Assembly: GCA_041305385.1 (NCBI GenBank)
Contig: JBFYLO010000011.1
Location: 39,206-103,205, forward strand
Direction: 5' to 3'
Length of the DNA stretch: 64,000 nt
Source of the DNA: JAKAKT01 sp041305385
GTDB lineage: Archaea > Micrarchaeota > Micrarchaeia > Burarchaeales > JAKAKT01
Under the pieces are notes generated by a model. That model saw only the letters and a program-made list of their open reading frames with translations. It made no database searches and was not told where the DNA came from. The position numbers were made by a program, and so were the translations under genes. The stretch's first letter is position 1; every line of letters starts with the position of its first letter. This document shows, piece by piece, positions 7,566 to 16,437 of this stretch.

Positions 7566-8282
7566 ATGGAGAAACCAGTTCATCTATTAGTTGTGCTTCT
7601 AGTCAGTGCCGTTCTTCTGTTCGGCTGCAGCCAGCCGCAGCAGACAGGCGATTCCCAGCAACCGGGAACAAATTCTCTTCCGACAGGAGCCAATGAAAAT
7701 ACCGGAGTGGCCCCGCAACAGCCCTCTTCAGTAAACCAGCCAACTGCAAAGCCCACTGAGCCGAAGCCGACTGAGACCCAATCCAAGGACTTCAGCAGTC
7801 TCTACTCATACTCCTCGCTCACAAGCTACGAATACAGGGTAACCGCCACTTCCGAAACCGGCCAGAGTTCAGTGACAAACCTCAAGACCAAGGTTTCCTC
7901 AGACGCTTACAAGGGGACCCCGGCTTGGCTCACCCAGACCGACATGAGCACTGAAGGGACTTCTGTCATGACAAAACTGTGGGTCGATAAAAAGACAAAC
8001 GCCTGCCTTGCTACCAAGAGCGTTATAAATTACGGCGGGCAGACAATGGAGAACGAGGCGCCCTGCCCCACCGAAGGCCCCAATTCCGCTTCGGGAACAT
8101 CGGGAACCGAATCCAAAAAGCTGAAATACGAGGGAATAGAGTCAGTTTCAGTTCCCGCAGGCACGTTCCAGGCGGAGAAATATTCAATTCAGGGCTCTTA
8201 TTACTGGACAAGTGCGAGCGTTCCGATACCAGTGAAGATGACATACGGGACAACTAAGATGGAACTCGTCTCCTACTCTTAG
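7566..8282 (+). CDS. lipoprotein with Pro/Thr/Gln-rich linker and beta-rich domain
   Basis: A signal sequence ends in the lipobox LLFGC, followed by about 50 residues of Pro/Thr/Gln linker and a beta-rich domain from residue 78. The C-terminal part (VSVPAGTFQAEKY...PVPVKMTY-like pattern) resembles secreted proteins where a sugar- or lipid-carrier domain reports a change from an ester precursor, but no function can be assigned. A TATA-like TTTATTAATT sits about 37 nt upstream of the ATG. Expected to sit on the outer membrane face. Confidence 0.7.
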   Translation: MEKPVHLLVVLLVSAVLLFGCSQPQQTGDSQQPGTNSLPTGANENTGVAPQQPSSVNQPTAKPTEPKPTETQSKDFSSLYSYSSLTSYEYRVTATSETGQSSVTNLKTKVSSDAYKGTPAWLTQTDMSTEGTSVMTKLWVDKKTNACLATKSVINYGGQTMENEAPCPTEGPNSASGTSGTESKKLKYEGIESVSVPAGTFQAEKYSIQGSYYWTSASVPIPVKMTYGTTKMELVSYS

Positions 8283-8283
8283 T

Positions 8284-8964
8284 TCAGAGGAACAGTGCAA
8301 CGGAATAAGCCCCGAGAGCGATGAACACAAGAGTGAACATCGTGCACCCGAGCAGAAGCGCAGTGTTCAGGGAGTCGAAGACCCCCCCGAGGTCCCTCTT
8401 TGCCTTTGCGAGGTCGCTCTTTGCTTTCGAAAGGTCGTCCCGCACCGCCTTTATCCCCTGCTGCGACTCCTTCATGGACGATGAAACCGATGAGAGCGAG
8501 TCAGCCTGCCCCCCTAGCGAATTCGAAGAGGAATAGAGGCTCTGCGCAGCTGATTTCAGGGAGGTTGAGGCGTCGCTTCCGCCTGGAAGAGAGGAGGCCT
8601 GGGTTGCAAGCTCGTCAATTCCATCGGCCAGCTCCTTGGTGCTGGAGGAGTAACCCTGGAATCCAGCGGAAAGGTCTTCAGTTAATCCTGGGACAGTGTT
8701 CATCGCATTATATGCGCCCTGCAGGCTCTTGTCCAGGTTGTTCACAGCGCTCGATGCAGTGTCCAGCTGCGAGAGCGTGCTCTCCCTAAGCGTATTGATT
8801 GACGGGGAAAGGGTCAGGTAAACCAGCACTACCAGCACCAAGCCTACGAATGAGGCGAATACCCCGACTCCGGCGAAACCGTAGCGGGCCCATTTCCCCA
8901 GTCCCTTGAATCCGGCTCCGCCTTCAGTTTCCTTTCCGTTTTCTTGGTTTTCCTCTTGTGGCAT
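8284..8964 (-). CDS. membrane-anchored coiled-coil protein
   Basis: Two membrane segments (near residues 30-55 and 205-225) bracket about 150 residues of Ser/Asp/Leu-rich heptads, much like the tether region of YhgE/Pip-type or methyl-accepting proteins but without their other domains. I chose the ATG preceded by GGTGG, which starts inside the end of the upstream NHL gene (41-base overlap), so the two form an operon. Likely a surface tether or scaffold acting with the NHL protein. Confidence 0.65.
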   Translation of the reverse strand: MPQEENQENGKETEGGAGFKGLGKWARYGFAGVGVFASFVGLVLVVLVYLTLSPSINTLRESTLSQLDTASSAVNNLDKSLQGAYNAMNTVPGLTEDLSAGFQGYSSSTKELADGIDELATQASSLPGGSDASTSLKSAAQSLYSSSNSLGGQADSLSSVSSSMKESQQGIKAVRDDLSKAKSDLAKAKRDLGGVFDSLNTALLLGCTMFTLVFIALGAYSVALFL

Positions 8965-10843
8965 AGTAAACAACCACCACTGCGACAAGCAGCAGCACCA
9001 GAACTCCAATCCCAATTATCGTTAGCTGGTTGGTTCTGTCAATTCCAGCTCTCGCGCCATCGATGGAATCAAGGGCGCTTTTCACCTTCTCAACAGCCCC
9101 GTCCGGGTCCCTGTCGAGCATCGCTTCGGCCTCGCTTAGCCGCTTCTCTGCAGGGGACATGTCAGGCTTGAAGAAATAAGACATTCCATAGGTTTTGCTC
9201 AGCTCCTGCCGGGCAGCCGAGAGCTTCCCCCTCGCTGATTCAACCCTGGCCGCATGGCCCTGGAGAAGGAGCTTGGCGACATTAATCTTTCCCTTCGCAG
9301 CTGAGAGCTTCTCCCTGCACTGGCCGAAGTCATAGGAGTTGCAGGACTCGCGCGCAGCATCGAGAGCCGAGGTTATTTCGGTGAAGTTGATGTCAAGGAT
9401 ATAGCCAGATGCCGAAGCAGAGACTTCTGACAACTCGTTCTGGGCGTCGGAGATCGCGAGCAGAAGTTCGCTCTTGGTCGTGGAGCTTTCCCCGGAAGAG
9501 CCGGAGACAGAAGCCTTGAATTCGAGGACCCTGGGATGGAGGGCAGTTGAGTTGAAGGCCGCGTCATAGTATTTGCCAGCATCCAGCATCGCCTGTATCC
9601 TGATAATCTCAGCCCTAAGGGAGCTTGAGTCAACATTCAGGTTATACCTAGATGCTTCCTGGTCCGCCAGGTCCAATGCCTGTTCATCCCCAAGGGTTAT
9701 CCTGAGAACCTCCGTATGTATGCTCGAGGCAAGGCTCGCGTTGAGCTTTTCAGTCTCGGAGACCGATTGGGTTGCATTGAAATAGGCATTCGAGAATCTT
9801 CCCCCAGCGAACTCGGACCGCGCCTTCTCCAGGAGCGACCCGCCCAGGTCTTCAAACGAGAACCCGAGGTGCGTGGCTGCGGAAATTCTGCTGCTGAGCG
9901 AACTGTGCCGGGCCTCGGCAACCTCGATTTTTTTGGACGCCTCGCCCTGGGTCTGGTAATACGGTATGTACTGGAATATCTGTATTACGGCGTGTCCGGA
10001 GTCTGCCACGTAAAGTTTACCCGAAGACTCAACACGAATCCCGACTGGCTGCGAGAAAGAAGTCCAGGGGCTTCCGTTCATTCGGTCAACGCACCGGTAA
10101 TCCTTGTCGAATACCACTATCCGATCATTTTCGGAATCCGAGACGAAGATGAATCCCTCATCGCTTACGGCGACTCCCCGGGGCGAGTTCAGAACGCATT
10201 CATAGGAGCCCCTTATGGAACTCACCTGGGAGCCGTTCAAATTGAAAATCTGGACCCGGTTGTTTCCCCTGTCCGCCACGTAGATGAGGCCGTTCTTTAT
10301 TTCTATCCCAGCGGGCTCGCTCAGCTGCCCTTCGCCGAATCCCCTGGAACCGATTTTTCCCGCATAGGTCCTGTCCTTCAGGTCGAAAAGTTTGATTATT
10401 CCCCTGCCGGTGTCCGAGACATACATCAGGTTCCCAAGGACCGCGACTCCGGATGGGATGTTGAAGGAATAGGCGTCCGAATCAGACACCGAGAAGCCGT
10501 TCGAGTAAAGCCAGTTGTCGTAAACCACCACATCGTTAGTGCCCGTGCTTGCGACATACACCTTGTTGTTATCTGCGAACCAGAACGCCTTGGGGTAAAG
10601 CATCTTGCCGAGTGCCGCGCCACTTATTATCTTGTTGGGCTCGCCCTTGTAGAACTCGACCACCCTGCTGTTGCCGGTATCGAGCACATAGAGGTAATCC
10701 CCGCTCGGTTGCACGTCAGAAGGCGAGGAGAGGTTGATCCACTTCCCAGTGTCCTTTATGTAAACCTTTCCAACATAGCTGAACTCCGCGTAGGGACAGA
10801 AGGCAAGCAGTAGAAGCATGGCAAGCGCAACCCAGTTCCTCAT
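8924..10843 (-). CDS. secreted NHL-repeat beta-propeller protein with coiled-coil stalk and C-terminal anchor
   Basis: 639 residues. A signal peptide (1-20) is followed by about six NHL repeats (G.L..P.G(I/V)AV....(I/L)YVADTGN pattern, residues 25-290), a long helical stalk (about 300-600) and a C-terminal membrane helix (about 605-627) with a basic tail. NHL propellers bind proteins or glycans; this one would stand off the cell surface on its stalk. The first residues (MRNWV) match those of the secreted protein at 49415-50710. Downstream overlap links it to the coiled-coil membrane protein. Confidence 0.75.
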   Translation of the reverse strand: MRNWVALAMLLLLAFCPYAEFSYVGKVYIKDTGKWINLSSPSDVQPSGDYLYVLDTGNSRVVEFYKGEPNKIISGAALGKMLYPKAFWFADNNKVYVASTGTNDVVVYDNWLYSNGFSVSDSDAYSFNIPSGVAVLGNLMYVSDTGRGIIKLFDLKDRTYAGKIGSRGFGEGQLSEPAGIEIKNGLIYVADRGNNRVQIFNLNGSQVSSIRGSYECVLNSPRGVAVSDEGFIFVSDSENDRIVVFDKDYRCVDRMNGSPWTSFSQPVGIRVESSGKLYVADSGHAVIQIFQYIPYYQTQGEASKKIEVAEARHSSLSSRISAATHLGFSFEDLGGSLLEKARSEFAGGRFSNAYFNATQSVSETEKLNASLASSIHTEVLRITLGDEQALDLADQEASRYNLNVDSSSLRAEIIRIQAMLDAGKYYDAAFNSTALHPRVLEFKASVSGSSGESSTTKSELLLAISDAQNELSEVSASASGYILDINFTEITSALDAARESCNSYDFGQCREKLSAAKGKINVAKLLLQGHAARVESARGKLSAARQELSKTYGMSYFFKPDMSPAEKRLSEAEAMLDRDPDGAVEKVKSALDSIDGARAGIDRTNQLTIIGIGVLVLLLVAVVVVYYATRGKPRKRKGN

Positions 10844-10894
10844 GACCGGTTATTTCCCGATAACCCTTAAAACCCTTGCCTATGAAATCCACTC

Positions 10895-11608
10895 ATGGCA
10901 GACGCATCAATCATAATACCTTCTCTTAACGAAGGAAAGAACATCGAAGCGTGCCTGAAGGCAGCCAGGGCCCAGAAGACCAGACTGGACTATGAAATCG
11001 TGGTTTCGGATGGCGGGAGCACAGACAACACGCGGGAAATCGCCGGGAAATATGCCGACAAGATGATAACAGCAAAGCAGCGCGGGATATGGATTGGCAG
11101 GAACAAGGGCGCAGAGGCCTCAAGCGGAAAGACTTACATTTTCATCGATGCGGACACCGTAATCCCGCCCAATTACATCGATTCGGTGTTTCCGATTCTC
11201 CAGGGCCCCGGGATATCGGGCCTCTCCTGCGCCTTCGTATTCTCGGACAGGAACACCAAGCTCAAGATTATAGAGGAAATATGCAACGAATACCTGCTGT
11301 TCAGGGGCTCTTTTGGAAAGGGCGAGCTCCTCGGCTTCAATGCAGTGGTCCCAAAGAAGTATTTCAAGAAGGCAGGTGGCTTTCCCAATGCCCCGCTCGA
11401 GGACGGGGCGCTTGCGATAAAGCTCAGGAGGTTGGGCAGGCTCGTTTTCCTCCCAGAGCCAAAGGTGACGACCAGTTCCAGGAGAATTGAAAAGCAGGGA
11501 ATCCTAAAATCAACCCTATACTATTCGCAGATAGCACTCAAGAGCTCGCTTCCCAAATCCCCGCTCGAGAGGCTCCTTCTCTACAGGGACTACGTGCCCA
11601 TCAGGTGA
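10895..11608 (+). CDS. family 2 glycosyltransferase
   Basis: 237-residue GT-A fold enzyme. It begins with the nucleotide-binding pattern SIIIPSLNEGKNIEACL, has SDGGSTD and the metal-binding FIDADT (DxD), then GGFPNAPLEDGAL, the acceptor-side acidic motif. There are no clear membrane helices, so it probably transfers a sugar from an NDP-sugar to a lipid or protein at the inner membrane face. TATA-like CTTAAAACC lies about 28 nt before the ATG. It abuts the 3' end of NreA tail to tail with no gap. Confidence 0.8.
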   Translation: MADASIIIPSLNEGKNIEACLKAARAQKTRLDYEIVVSDGGSTDNTREIAGKYADKMITAKQRGIWIGRNKGAEASSGKTYIFIDADTVIPPNYIDSVFPILQGPGISGLSCAFVFSDRNTKLKIIEEICNEYLLFRGSFGKGELLGFNAVVPKKYFKKAGGFPNAPLEDGALAIKLRRLGRLVFLPEPKVTTSSRRIEKQGILKSTLYYSQIALKSSLPKSPLERLLLYRDYVPIR

Positions 11609-12802
11609 TTAGAACTCAGTGAGCCTTCTCTGCTTCAGCACAAAACTTTCCTCAATGTATTTTCTCATCGGGACCCGAAGGCGGGAGGCGATATCTGCTA
11701 ACGCTTCCTCTCTTGTCCCGAACTTCTTCCCTCCATTCTCGAATGCCTTTCTGACAGTCTCCCTTATCACCCAGACCCCCATAGGAAGCATGTATCCTTC
11801 GTAAATCTCCCTGAAAACCATAACCCTCGCCTGCCTTTTCATCCCCCCGAGCCCCTCGCAAACCCCAAACCGCGCAGCGTAATAGCCTCCCCCCTGCTTG
11901 TCCGCGTATTTCGTCCTCCCCGAATAGGGCTCCCTCTCTTCTATCACCTTGTAGGCATCCGCCCCCTGGGTCCACACCGTCCCAGGGGCCCAGGCCTCGA
12001 ATCCCTCGTATTCCCAGGCCCCAGGCATCAGCAAAATTTCGAAGTGGTTGTGCAGGTATTCGTTGGAGAACACCATAAACTCGCCAAGTTCCCGGTGGTC
12101 CCGAATTTTCTCCATCAGCCCCTTTGCTAGCATGTCATCGGTTGCAGTGATTCCCCACCTGGTTGGCACGAGCTTCCTGTCAGCCGGCTTCCCGAGAATC
12201 CCTGCAGTCAGGAGCTTCATAAGGTAATAGTTTTCATAGCCTTTCGAGGAAAGCTCCCTAACCGCTTCATCCGCCTTCATCCCTTCCCCGACAACCGAGT
12301 CGACTTTCCTCGGGATGTAGGGGTTATCAGCAACCCTCATCCTGTCGAGAGGCGCCACTGCGCCCATTGGCTGGAGGATTCCAGAGAAGCTCATGTTGAA
12401 GAACGGCTTCTTGGTGAACCTGACCTCCATGTCGACGCTTTTCAGCGACATCACTGCTTCCTGGGCCTCGAGAACGAGCCGCTCCCTGGTTTTCACGTGC
12501 TGGGGCTTGCTGCCCCGCACGAGCATGGACCTCTGCCTTATCACTTCCCCGTACTCCAGTCCATACCAGTCCCTCGGGGTGTCGCTGTTGTCCCCCAGGG
12601 ACACCATGGGCCCCCAGCTCACCACCGGGTAGTTGAAGTGACCAACGAAGACATTCGGAGGGGACGGGCCGAACACCTCCTGCTTCATCTCAGGCGCAGC
12701 TGAGAGCTGGTAGTTCAGTTTCTGGAGGTGCGGGCAGAACTCGAGGCCGCAGAGCCTCTTCGAACCCTTGCAGGTGACGCACATCGAGTAATCGGGCTTC
12801 AT
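11609..12802 (-). CDS. nreA: archaeal DNA repair protein NreA
   Basis: 397 residues in the archaeal Nre family. An N-terminal zinc-finger has Cys 8, 11, 18 and 23. The protein ends in QRRLTEF, a PIP box (QxxLxxF) that docks on PCNA, as described for NreA, which acts in repair of damage such as that caused by mitomycin C. I chose the ATG preceded by GGGGGAA; a longer reading would overlap the divergent DUF63 gene. Both genes share the AT-rich gap TATAATATAATT. Confidence 0.85.
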   Translation of the reverse strand: MKPDYSMCVTCKGSKRLCGLEFCPHLQKLNYQLSAAPEMKQEVFGPSPPNVFVGHFNYPVVSWGPMVSLGDNSDTPRDWYGLEYGEVIRQRSMLVRGSKPQHVKTRERLVLEAQEAVMSLKSVDMEVRFTKKPFFNMSFSGILQPMGAVAPLDRMRVADNPYIPRKVDSVVGEGMKADEAVRELSSKGYENYYLMKLLTAGILGKPADRKLVPTRWGITATDDMLAKGLMEKIRDHRELGEFMVFSNEYLHNHFEILLMPGAWEYEGFEAWAPGTVWTQGADAYKVIEEREPYSGRTKYADKQGGGYYAARFGVCEGLGGMKRQARVMVFREIYEGYMLPMGVWVIRETVRKAFENGGKKFGTREEALADIASRLRVPMRKYIEESFVLKQRRLTEF

Positions 12803-12848
12803 CGTTTCCCCCAGTAGGTTTTTGTTATTAACTATAATATAATTTGGC

Positions 12849-13742
12849 ATGGGCTTTTTCGAGCAGTATTTCATCCAGCCGATTTGGGACAGGACCGGCT
12901 ACAACCCTGTGAACACAATCACCTACGGCATCATCGCGCTCCTCGCTGCCTATGGGATGTACCTGGTTCTCAAGAAGGAAAAAATCCACATCGACCAGAA
13001 GTTCGTCCTCTCAATCATTCCGTTCATTCTCCTCGGCTCGACCATCCGCTCGGTTGTGGATGCCGTGGACAGGGGGGCGATGGGCGCCCACAGGGATGCG
13101 CTGTTCGGCCTGCTCGGCGCAGTCCAGGATTCGCACATCTATGACTATGGTTACATCACAGTCACCCCAGGCATTTACGTGGTCATCGGGCTCCTCACCT
13201 TCTTCTCAGTCCTCATCGCCAACCGCCTGAAAAAGCCGATGCTCGCCCCTGTTTTCGGTTTAATTTTATGGATTCCACACATAGTGATTCTCCTGCCCAT
13301 GATGGCCTACTGGGTTTACGGGCTTCTCGTGATGGCTCTCGCATTCCTGGGAGGGCTTGCCGGATATTTCTACCTCAAGCGGGCAGGAGTCAGGCCCTTT
13401 GCTTCTCTTGTAGTCTTCTCCCACGCATTCGACGGTGCCGCAACCTACATCACAATCAACATATGGAACAAGTTCGAGCCAGCATGCTTCAAGCTCGGGC
13501 ACTGCTATGGGGAGCAGCACGTGGTCTCAGCAGGGCTCGGGGATTTCGGGAACATGCTGTTCGCCCCCATAGGCGGCTACTTCCTCTTCTTCCTCGTAAA
13601 GCTCCTCTTCTCCACTGTTGCAGCAGAGGTTACTGAGAAGGATGCGAAGGGGGAGGAGAGGGATTTCATCATCCTCCTGCTCATAATTTTCGGCCTCGCC
13701 CCAGGGGTTAGGGATATCCTCACATTAATGACAGGTGCCTGA
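12849..13742 (+). CDS. DUF63 family membrane protein
   Basis: About seven membrane helices. It matches the archaea-specific DUF63 family, including the N-terminal FIQPIWDRTGYNPVNTITYG block and DAFDG-like FSHAFDGAATYI. Function unknown. Its stop codon (TGA) directly abuts the ATG of diphthine synthase, so the two are cotranscribed. Confidence 0.8.
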   Translation: MGFFEQYFIQPIWDRTGYNPVNTITYGIIALLAAYGMYLVLKKEKIHIDQKFVLSIIPFILLGSTIRSVVDAVDRGAMGAHRDALFGLLGAVQDSHIYDYGYITVTPGIYVVIGLLTFFSVLIANRLKKPMLAPVFGLILWIPHIVILLPMMAYWVYGLLVMALAFLGGLAGYFYLKRAGVRPFASLVVFSHAFDGAATYITINIWNKFEPACFKLGHCYGEQHVVSAGLGDFGNMLFAPIGGYFLFFLVKLLFSTVAAEVTEKDAKGEERDFIILLLIIFGLAPGVRDILTLMTGA

Positions 13743-14489
13743 ATGTTGACTCTCATCGGAATTGGAATCTGGAACGAAAAGGACATTTCAGTCAGGGGGC
13801 TTGAGGAGCTGAAGAAGTGCGAATTGGCTTTCGCAGAGAGATACACCCATTTCGGGGATAAGGAGACAATAACAAAACTCGAGAACCTCGCGAACAAAAA
13901 AATAAAAATTCTCTCGAGGGAGGAGGTTGAGGGGGAAGAGAGGATTCTCGAGAGAGCGAAAGACAGTTCCGTGGTTCTTCTTGTCGGCGGGGACCCGATG
14001 ATTTCGACAACCCACATCTCACTAGTTCTTTCTGCCCGCAAGAAAGGAATCGAAACAAGAATCATCCACTCCTCCTCAATCTTCACTGCCGCAGTCGGGG
14101 AGAGCGGGCTGCAGATTTACAAGTTCGGGAAAACCGTTACTCTGCCCTTTTGGAGGGAGAATTACAAGCCCACCAGCACTTATGACGTAATCTCCCAGAA
14201 CAAATCACTCGGCCTGCACACGATGGTCTTCCTGGACATTGCGGAAAAAATGATGGACGCGAAAGAGGCATTAGAGCTGCTCGCAAAAATGGAAAAATTA
14301 AAAAAAGGGAAAATCGCCAGGCCCCGGGATTCAGCCGTGGTTCTGAGCAGGATTGGAAGCGGGGAGCAGAAAATCAGTTTTGGAAAAATTGGAGAGCTTT
14401 TGAAGCAGGACTTGGGGAAGCCTCCGTTCATATTAATTTTCCCCGGGAAGCTCCATTTCCTGGAGGAAGAGGGACTGCATGCTTTTTAA
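13743..14489 (+). CDS. dphB: diphthine synthase
   Basis: SAM-dependent methyltransferase of the tetrapyrrole-methylase fold that methylates the 3-amino-3-carboxypropyl-histidine on elongation factor 2, the second step in making diphthamide. 248 residues, typical length. It starts MLTLIGIGIWNEKDIS, with AFAERYTHF, LLVGGDPMISTTH and the SGLQIYKFGKTVTLPFW block characteristic of DphB. It follows DUF63 with no gap. Confidence 0.9.
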   Translation: MLTLIGIGIWNEKDISVRGLEELKKCELAFAERYTHFGDKETITKLENLANKKIKILSREEVEGEERILERAKDSSVVLLVGGDPMISTTHISLVLSARKKGIETRIIHSSSIFTAAVGESGLQIYKFGKTVTLPFWRENYKPTSTYDVISQNKSLGLHTMVFLDIAEKMMDAKEALELLAKMEKLKKGKIARPRDSAVVLSRIGSGEQKISFGKIGELLKQDLGKPPFILIFPGKLHFLEEEGLHAF

Positions 14490-14533
14490 AGCCTAAAACG
14501 CATAATACATTACTTATTCTCAGAGGTGTTTAT

Positions 14534-15049
14534 GTGGGAGAAAACAAGATAAGAATAGCAATAGTGGACCCTTTTAATGTCGCTCCGCCTGAACTTAGGG
14601 CAATTCTTGACGACTCCGGAAAGTTCGAAATAACGCACACATACCCTACAAATACCCACTCCCACCTAGTCGATTTGGCAATTGCAGTTGTCCCAAAAGG
14701 GAAAACAACCGCAGACATTGGCTATAGGAGGCAGATGCAAAATTTATCGCACAGGTTTTCTGACTCTGGAGTCTCTGTGCTGTTTGTGGCAAGCACAAAA
14801 CTTGCAACAGGCCTTTCCTTGGCTCCGTTCATCACCCCAGAAGAAATTCAGTCCAAACCGAATGATTTTTTGGCTATGGTCGAGGGCCTAATCAAAAAGA
14901 AAGAGACCGGCGGGATGAGCGGGGGTTCGCTCGATAAAGACCCAAGCACAAGACATTTCATGAGGGGCCTAAATCAAGACCCATCCTGCGGGAGGCATCT
15001 GAAAACCCAACCCCATGGCCCGCCGAAGTGGCTCAAACAGAGATGGTAG
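14534..15049 (+). CDS. hypothetical protein
   Basis: 171 residues, soluble. The N-terminus (IRIAIVDPFNVAPPELRAIL) resembles the first strand of a flavodoxin-like or receiver-like fold, but the phosphoacceptor pattern is not complete. The C-terminal 50 residues are polar and rich in His, Pro and Lys. GTG start five bases after GAGGTG. Function not recognised. Confidence 0.55.
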   Translation: MGENKIRIAIVDPFNVAPPELRAILDDSGKFEITHTYPTNTHSHLVDLAIAVVPKGKTTADIGYRRQMQNLSHRFSDSGVSVLFVASTKLATGLSLAPFITPEEIQSKPNDFLAMVEGLIKKKETGGMSGGSLDKDPSTRHFMRGLNQDPSCGRHLKTQPHGPPKWLKQRW

Positions 15050-15137
15050 TCCAGAAAGGGAACGGTCTAAGGAGTGGTTATGCGACTGATAACATGCCGG
15101 AAGCCAACATCCGCGCAGGAGGATGACCATCTTTTAA

Positions 15138-15599
15138 TTATTTTTTTCTCGGGGTCGCCTTGAGCTTCTGCGCCCTTTCCGACTTTTTCTCGAGCGAGTC
15201 CTTGAGCTCAACGAGCAAATCCTCATCTGGCTTGGAAAGTGCCGCCTCCATCCTCGCGAGGGCATTGGCGGAAATCTTGTCCTTGAGGAGCGACTCGAGG
15301 GTTTCCAAATCCTTCTCGCTGAACGGAGCCTTTCCAGCCTTAACATTCTCGTAGGCCTTCTCAAGAATCGCGATTATCTCATCCATGTCATCAGGGGGAA
15401 TGCCCGCCAGGTCCAGGACCGTTGCGATTCCCTGGGCGAGGACCTCGTCCCTCTCCTCGGCTTCGGATATTATCTGCTCGAGCTTCCTTGTTTCGGAAGG
15501 CGAGAACTCCGCGCCCTTTGCAGCTGCCATTACTTTTGAGCAGAACTGGCTCCGCTTTCTTTTGCTGTCCGAAGTTTTTGAGATTTCCATTTTCTGCAT
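15138..15599 (-). CDS. hypothetical helical protein
   Basis: 153 residues, highly charged and helical with no membrane segment. Repeating Leu/Ile heptads (LEQIISEAEERDEVL, LETLESLLKDKI, LVELKDSLEKK) suggest a coiled coil or helical bundle. Basic tail. I chose the ATG that starts MQKMEISK, with an AT-rich TATTTAATA region about 25-35 nt upstream shared with the divergent gene. Not recognised. Confidence 0.55.
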   Translation of the reverse strand: MQKMEISKTSDSKRKRSQFCSKVMAAAKGAEFSPSETRKLEQIISEAEERDEVLAQGIATVLDLAGIPPDDMDEIIAILEKAYENVKAGKAPFSEKDLETLESLLKDKISANALARMEAALSKPDEDLLVELKDSLEKKSERAQKLKATPRKK

Positions 15600-15654
15600 C
15601 CGAATACCCAACAGTTTAAAGCATTGCTATTAAATAAATACTTTCGGTGTTTTA

Positions 15655-16434
15655 ATGCGCGGGGGAAAGGCCAGGAAAAGAAGGCAGGCGAAGCAGGAGC
15701 AGGCCCCCCCAGGGAAATTTCTCAGGGATGCGTTCATCCCCAATTTTTCAGGCTCGAAATGGCTTATGCTCGCGATACTCGTGGCCACGGGCCTGTTCCT
15801 AACCTACTTCATCACGCGGCCAATCCCCCCTCCAATCGTCGTCTCCTACGCAGACCCCCTCGTGCCTCTCACAGGGCTGAAGATGGTCTCCGGCGAAAAC
15901 TACGTTTATTCCTGGTCAGACCCGCAGCTCGGGGAAGTTCGCATTGAGAATAAGGTCGGGAACCTGGCGGGTGAATGCCTGCTGGTTACCACCGAGTCAA
16001 ACAACGCCACAATCCCTTTCTGCCTGGATGGGAAGACCGGGGAGCCGATTGACCCCTCGAGGCAGGGCCAGACCCTGAACGTCAGCCCGCAGTTTTTCCA
16101 GTCCTGGATGCTTGCCCTCACCGATGGCTGGACCTGGAGGGCGAGCGTGAACACGACTGTCGAATGGCTCGGCTCATCCGAGACCATCGAGTCGGCTTCG
16201 AACTACCGGGTCGCAGCGAGAGGCACAGTCAAGGGGAGGGAGGCCTTCAAGGTGCTCATTGAGACTTCAATGGCCAGAATCAGCAATGAGAAGAGGTATC
16301 CATCGGAAACTGCGACCCAGGTCGTCTGGGTGGATGCAGAAAAAAGGGTCCTTCTCTATGCAGGCTCCGAGGAGGGTCACCTCGAGCTGATGGAGGCGCC
16401 ATTCAAAGTCGAGCCCTACTCAGAGCCGAAATAA
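15655..16434 (+). CDS. membrane-anchored extracytoplasmic protein, unknown
   Basis: 259 residues: a very basic N-terminus (RGGKARKRRQAK), one membrane helix near residues 38-56, then an external beta-rich domain of about 200 residues. The positive-inside rule places the large domain outside. No active-site pattern is apparent. It converges on the radical SAM gene with a 3-base gap. Confidence 0.65.
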   Translation: MRGGKARKRRQAKQEQAPPGKFLRDAFIPNFSGSKWLMLAILVATGLFLTYFITRPIPPPIVVSYADPLVPLTGLKMVSGENYVYSWSDPQLGEVRIENKVGNLAGECLLVTTESNNATIPFCLDGKTGEPIDPSRQGQTLNVSPQFFQSWMLALTDGWTWRASVNTTVEWLGSSETIESASNYRVAARGTVKGREAFKVLIETSMARISNEKRYPSETATQVVWVDAEKRVLLYAGSEEGHLELMEAPFKVEPYSEPK

Positions 16435-16437
16435 CTG

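Noticed and set aside
9716..10813. Long open frame opposite the NHL-repeat gene
   Set aside because: It mirrors the codon bias of the true gene, has no start signal and no recognisable protein features. Similar frames opposite hypF, the beta-CASP nuclease, MbhL and the dehydrogenase homologue were dropped for the same reason.
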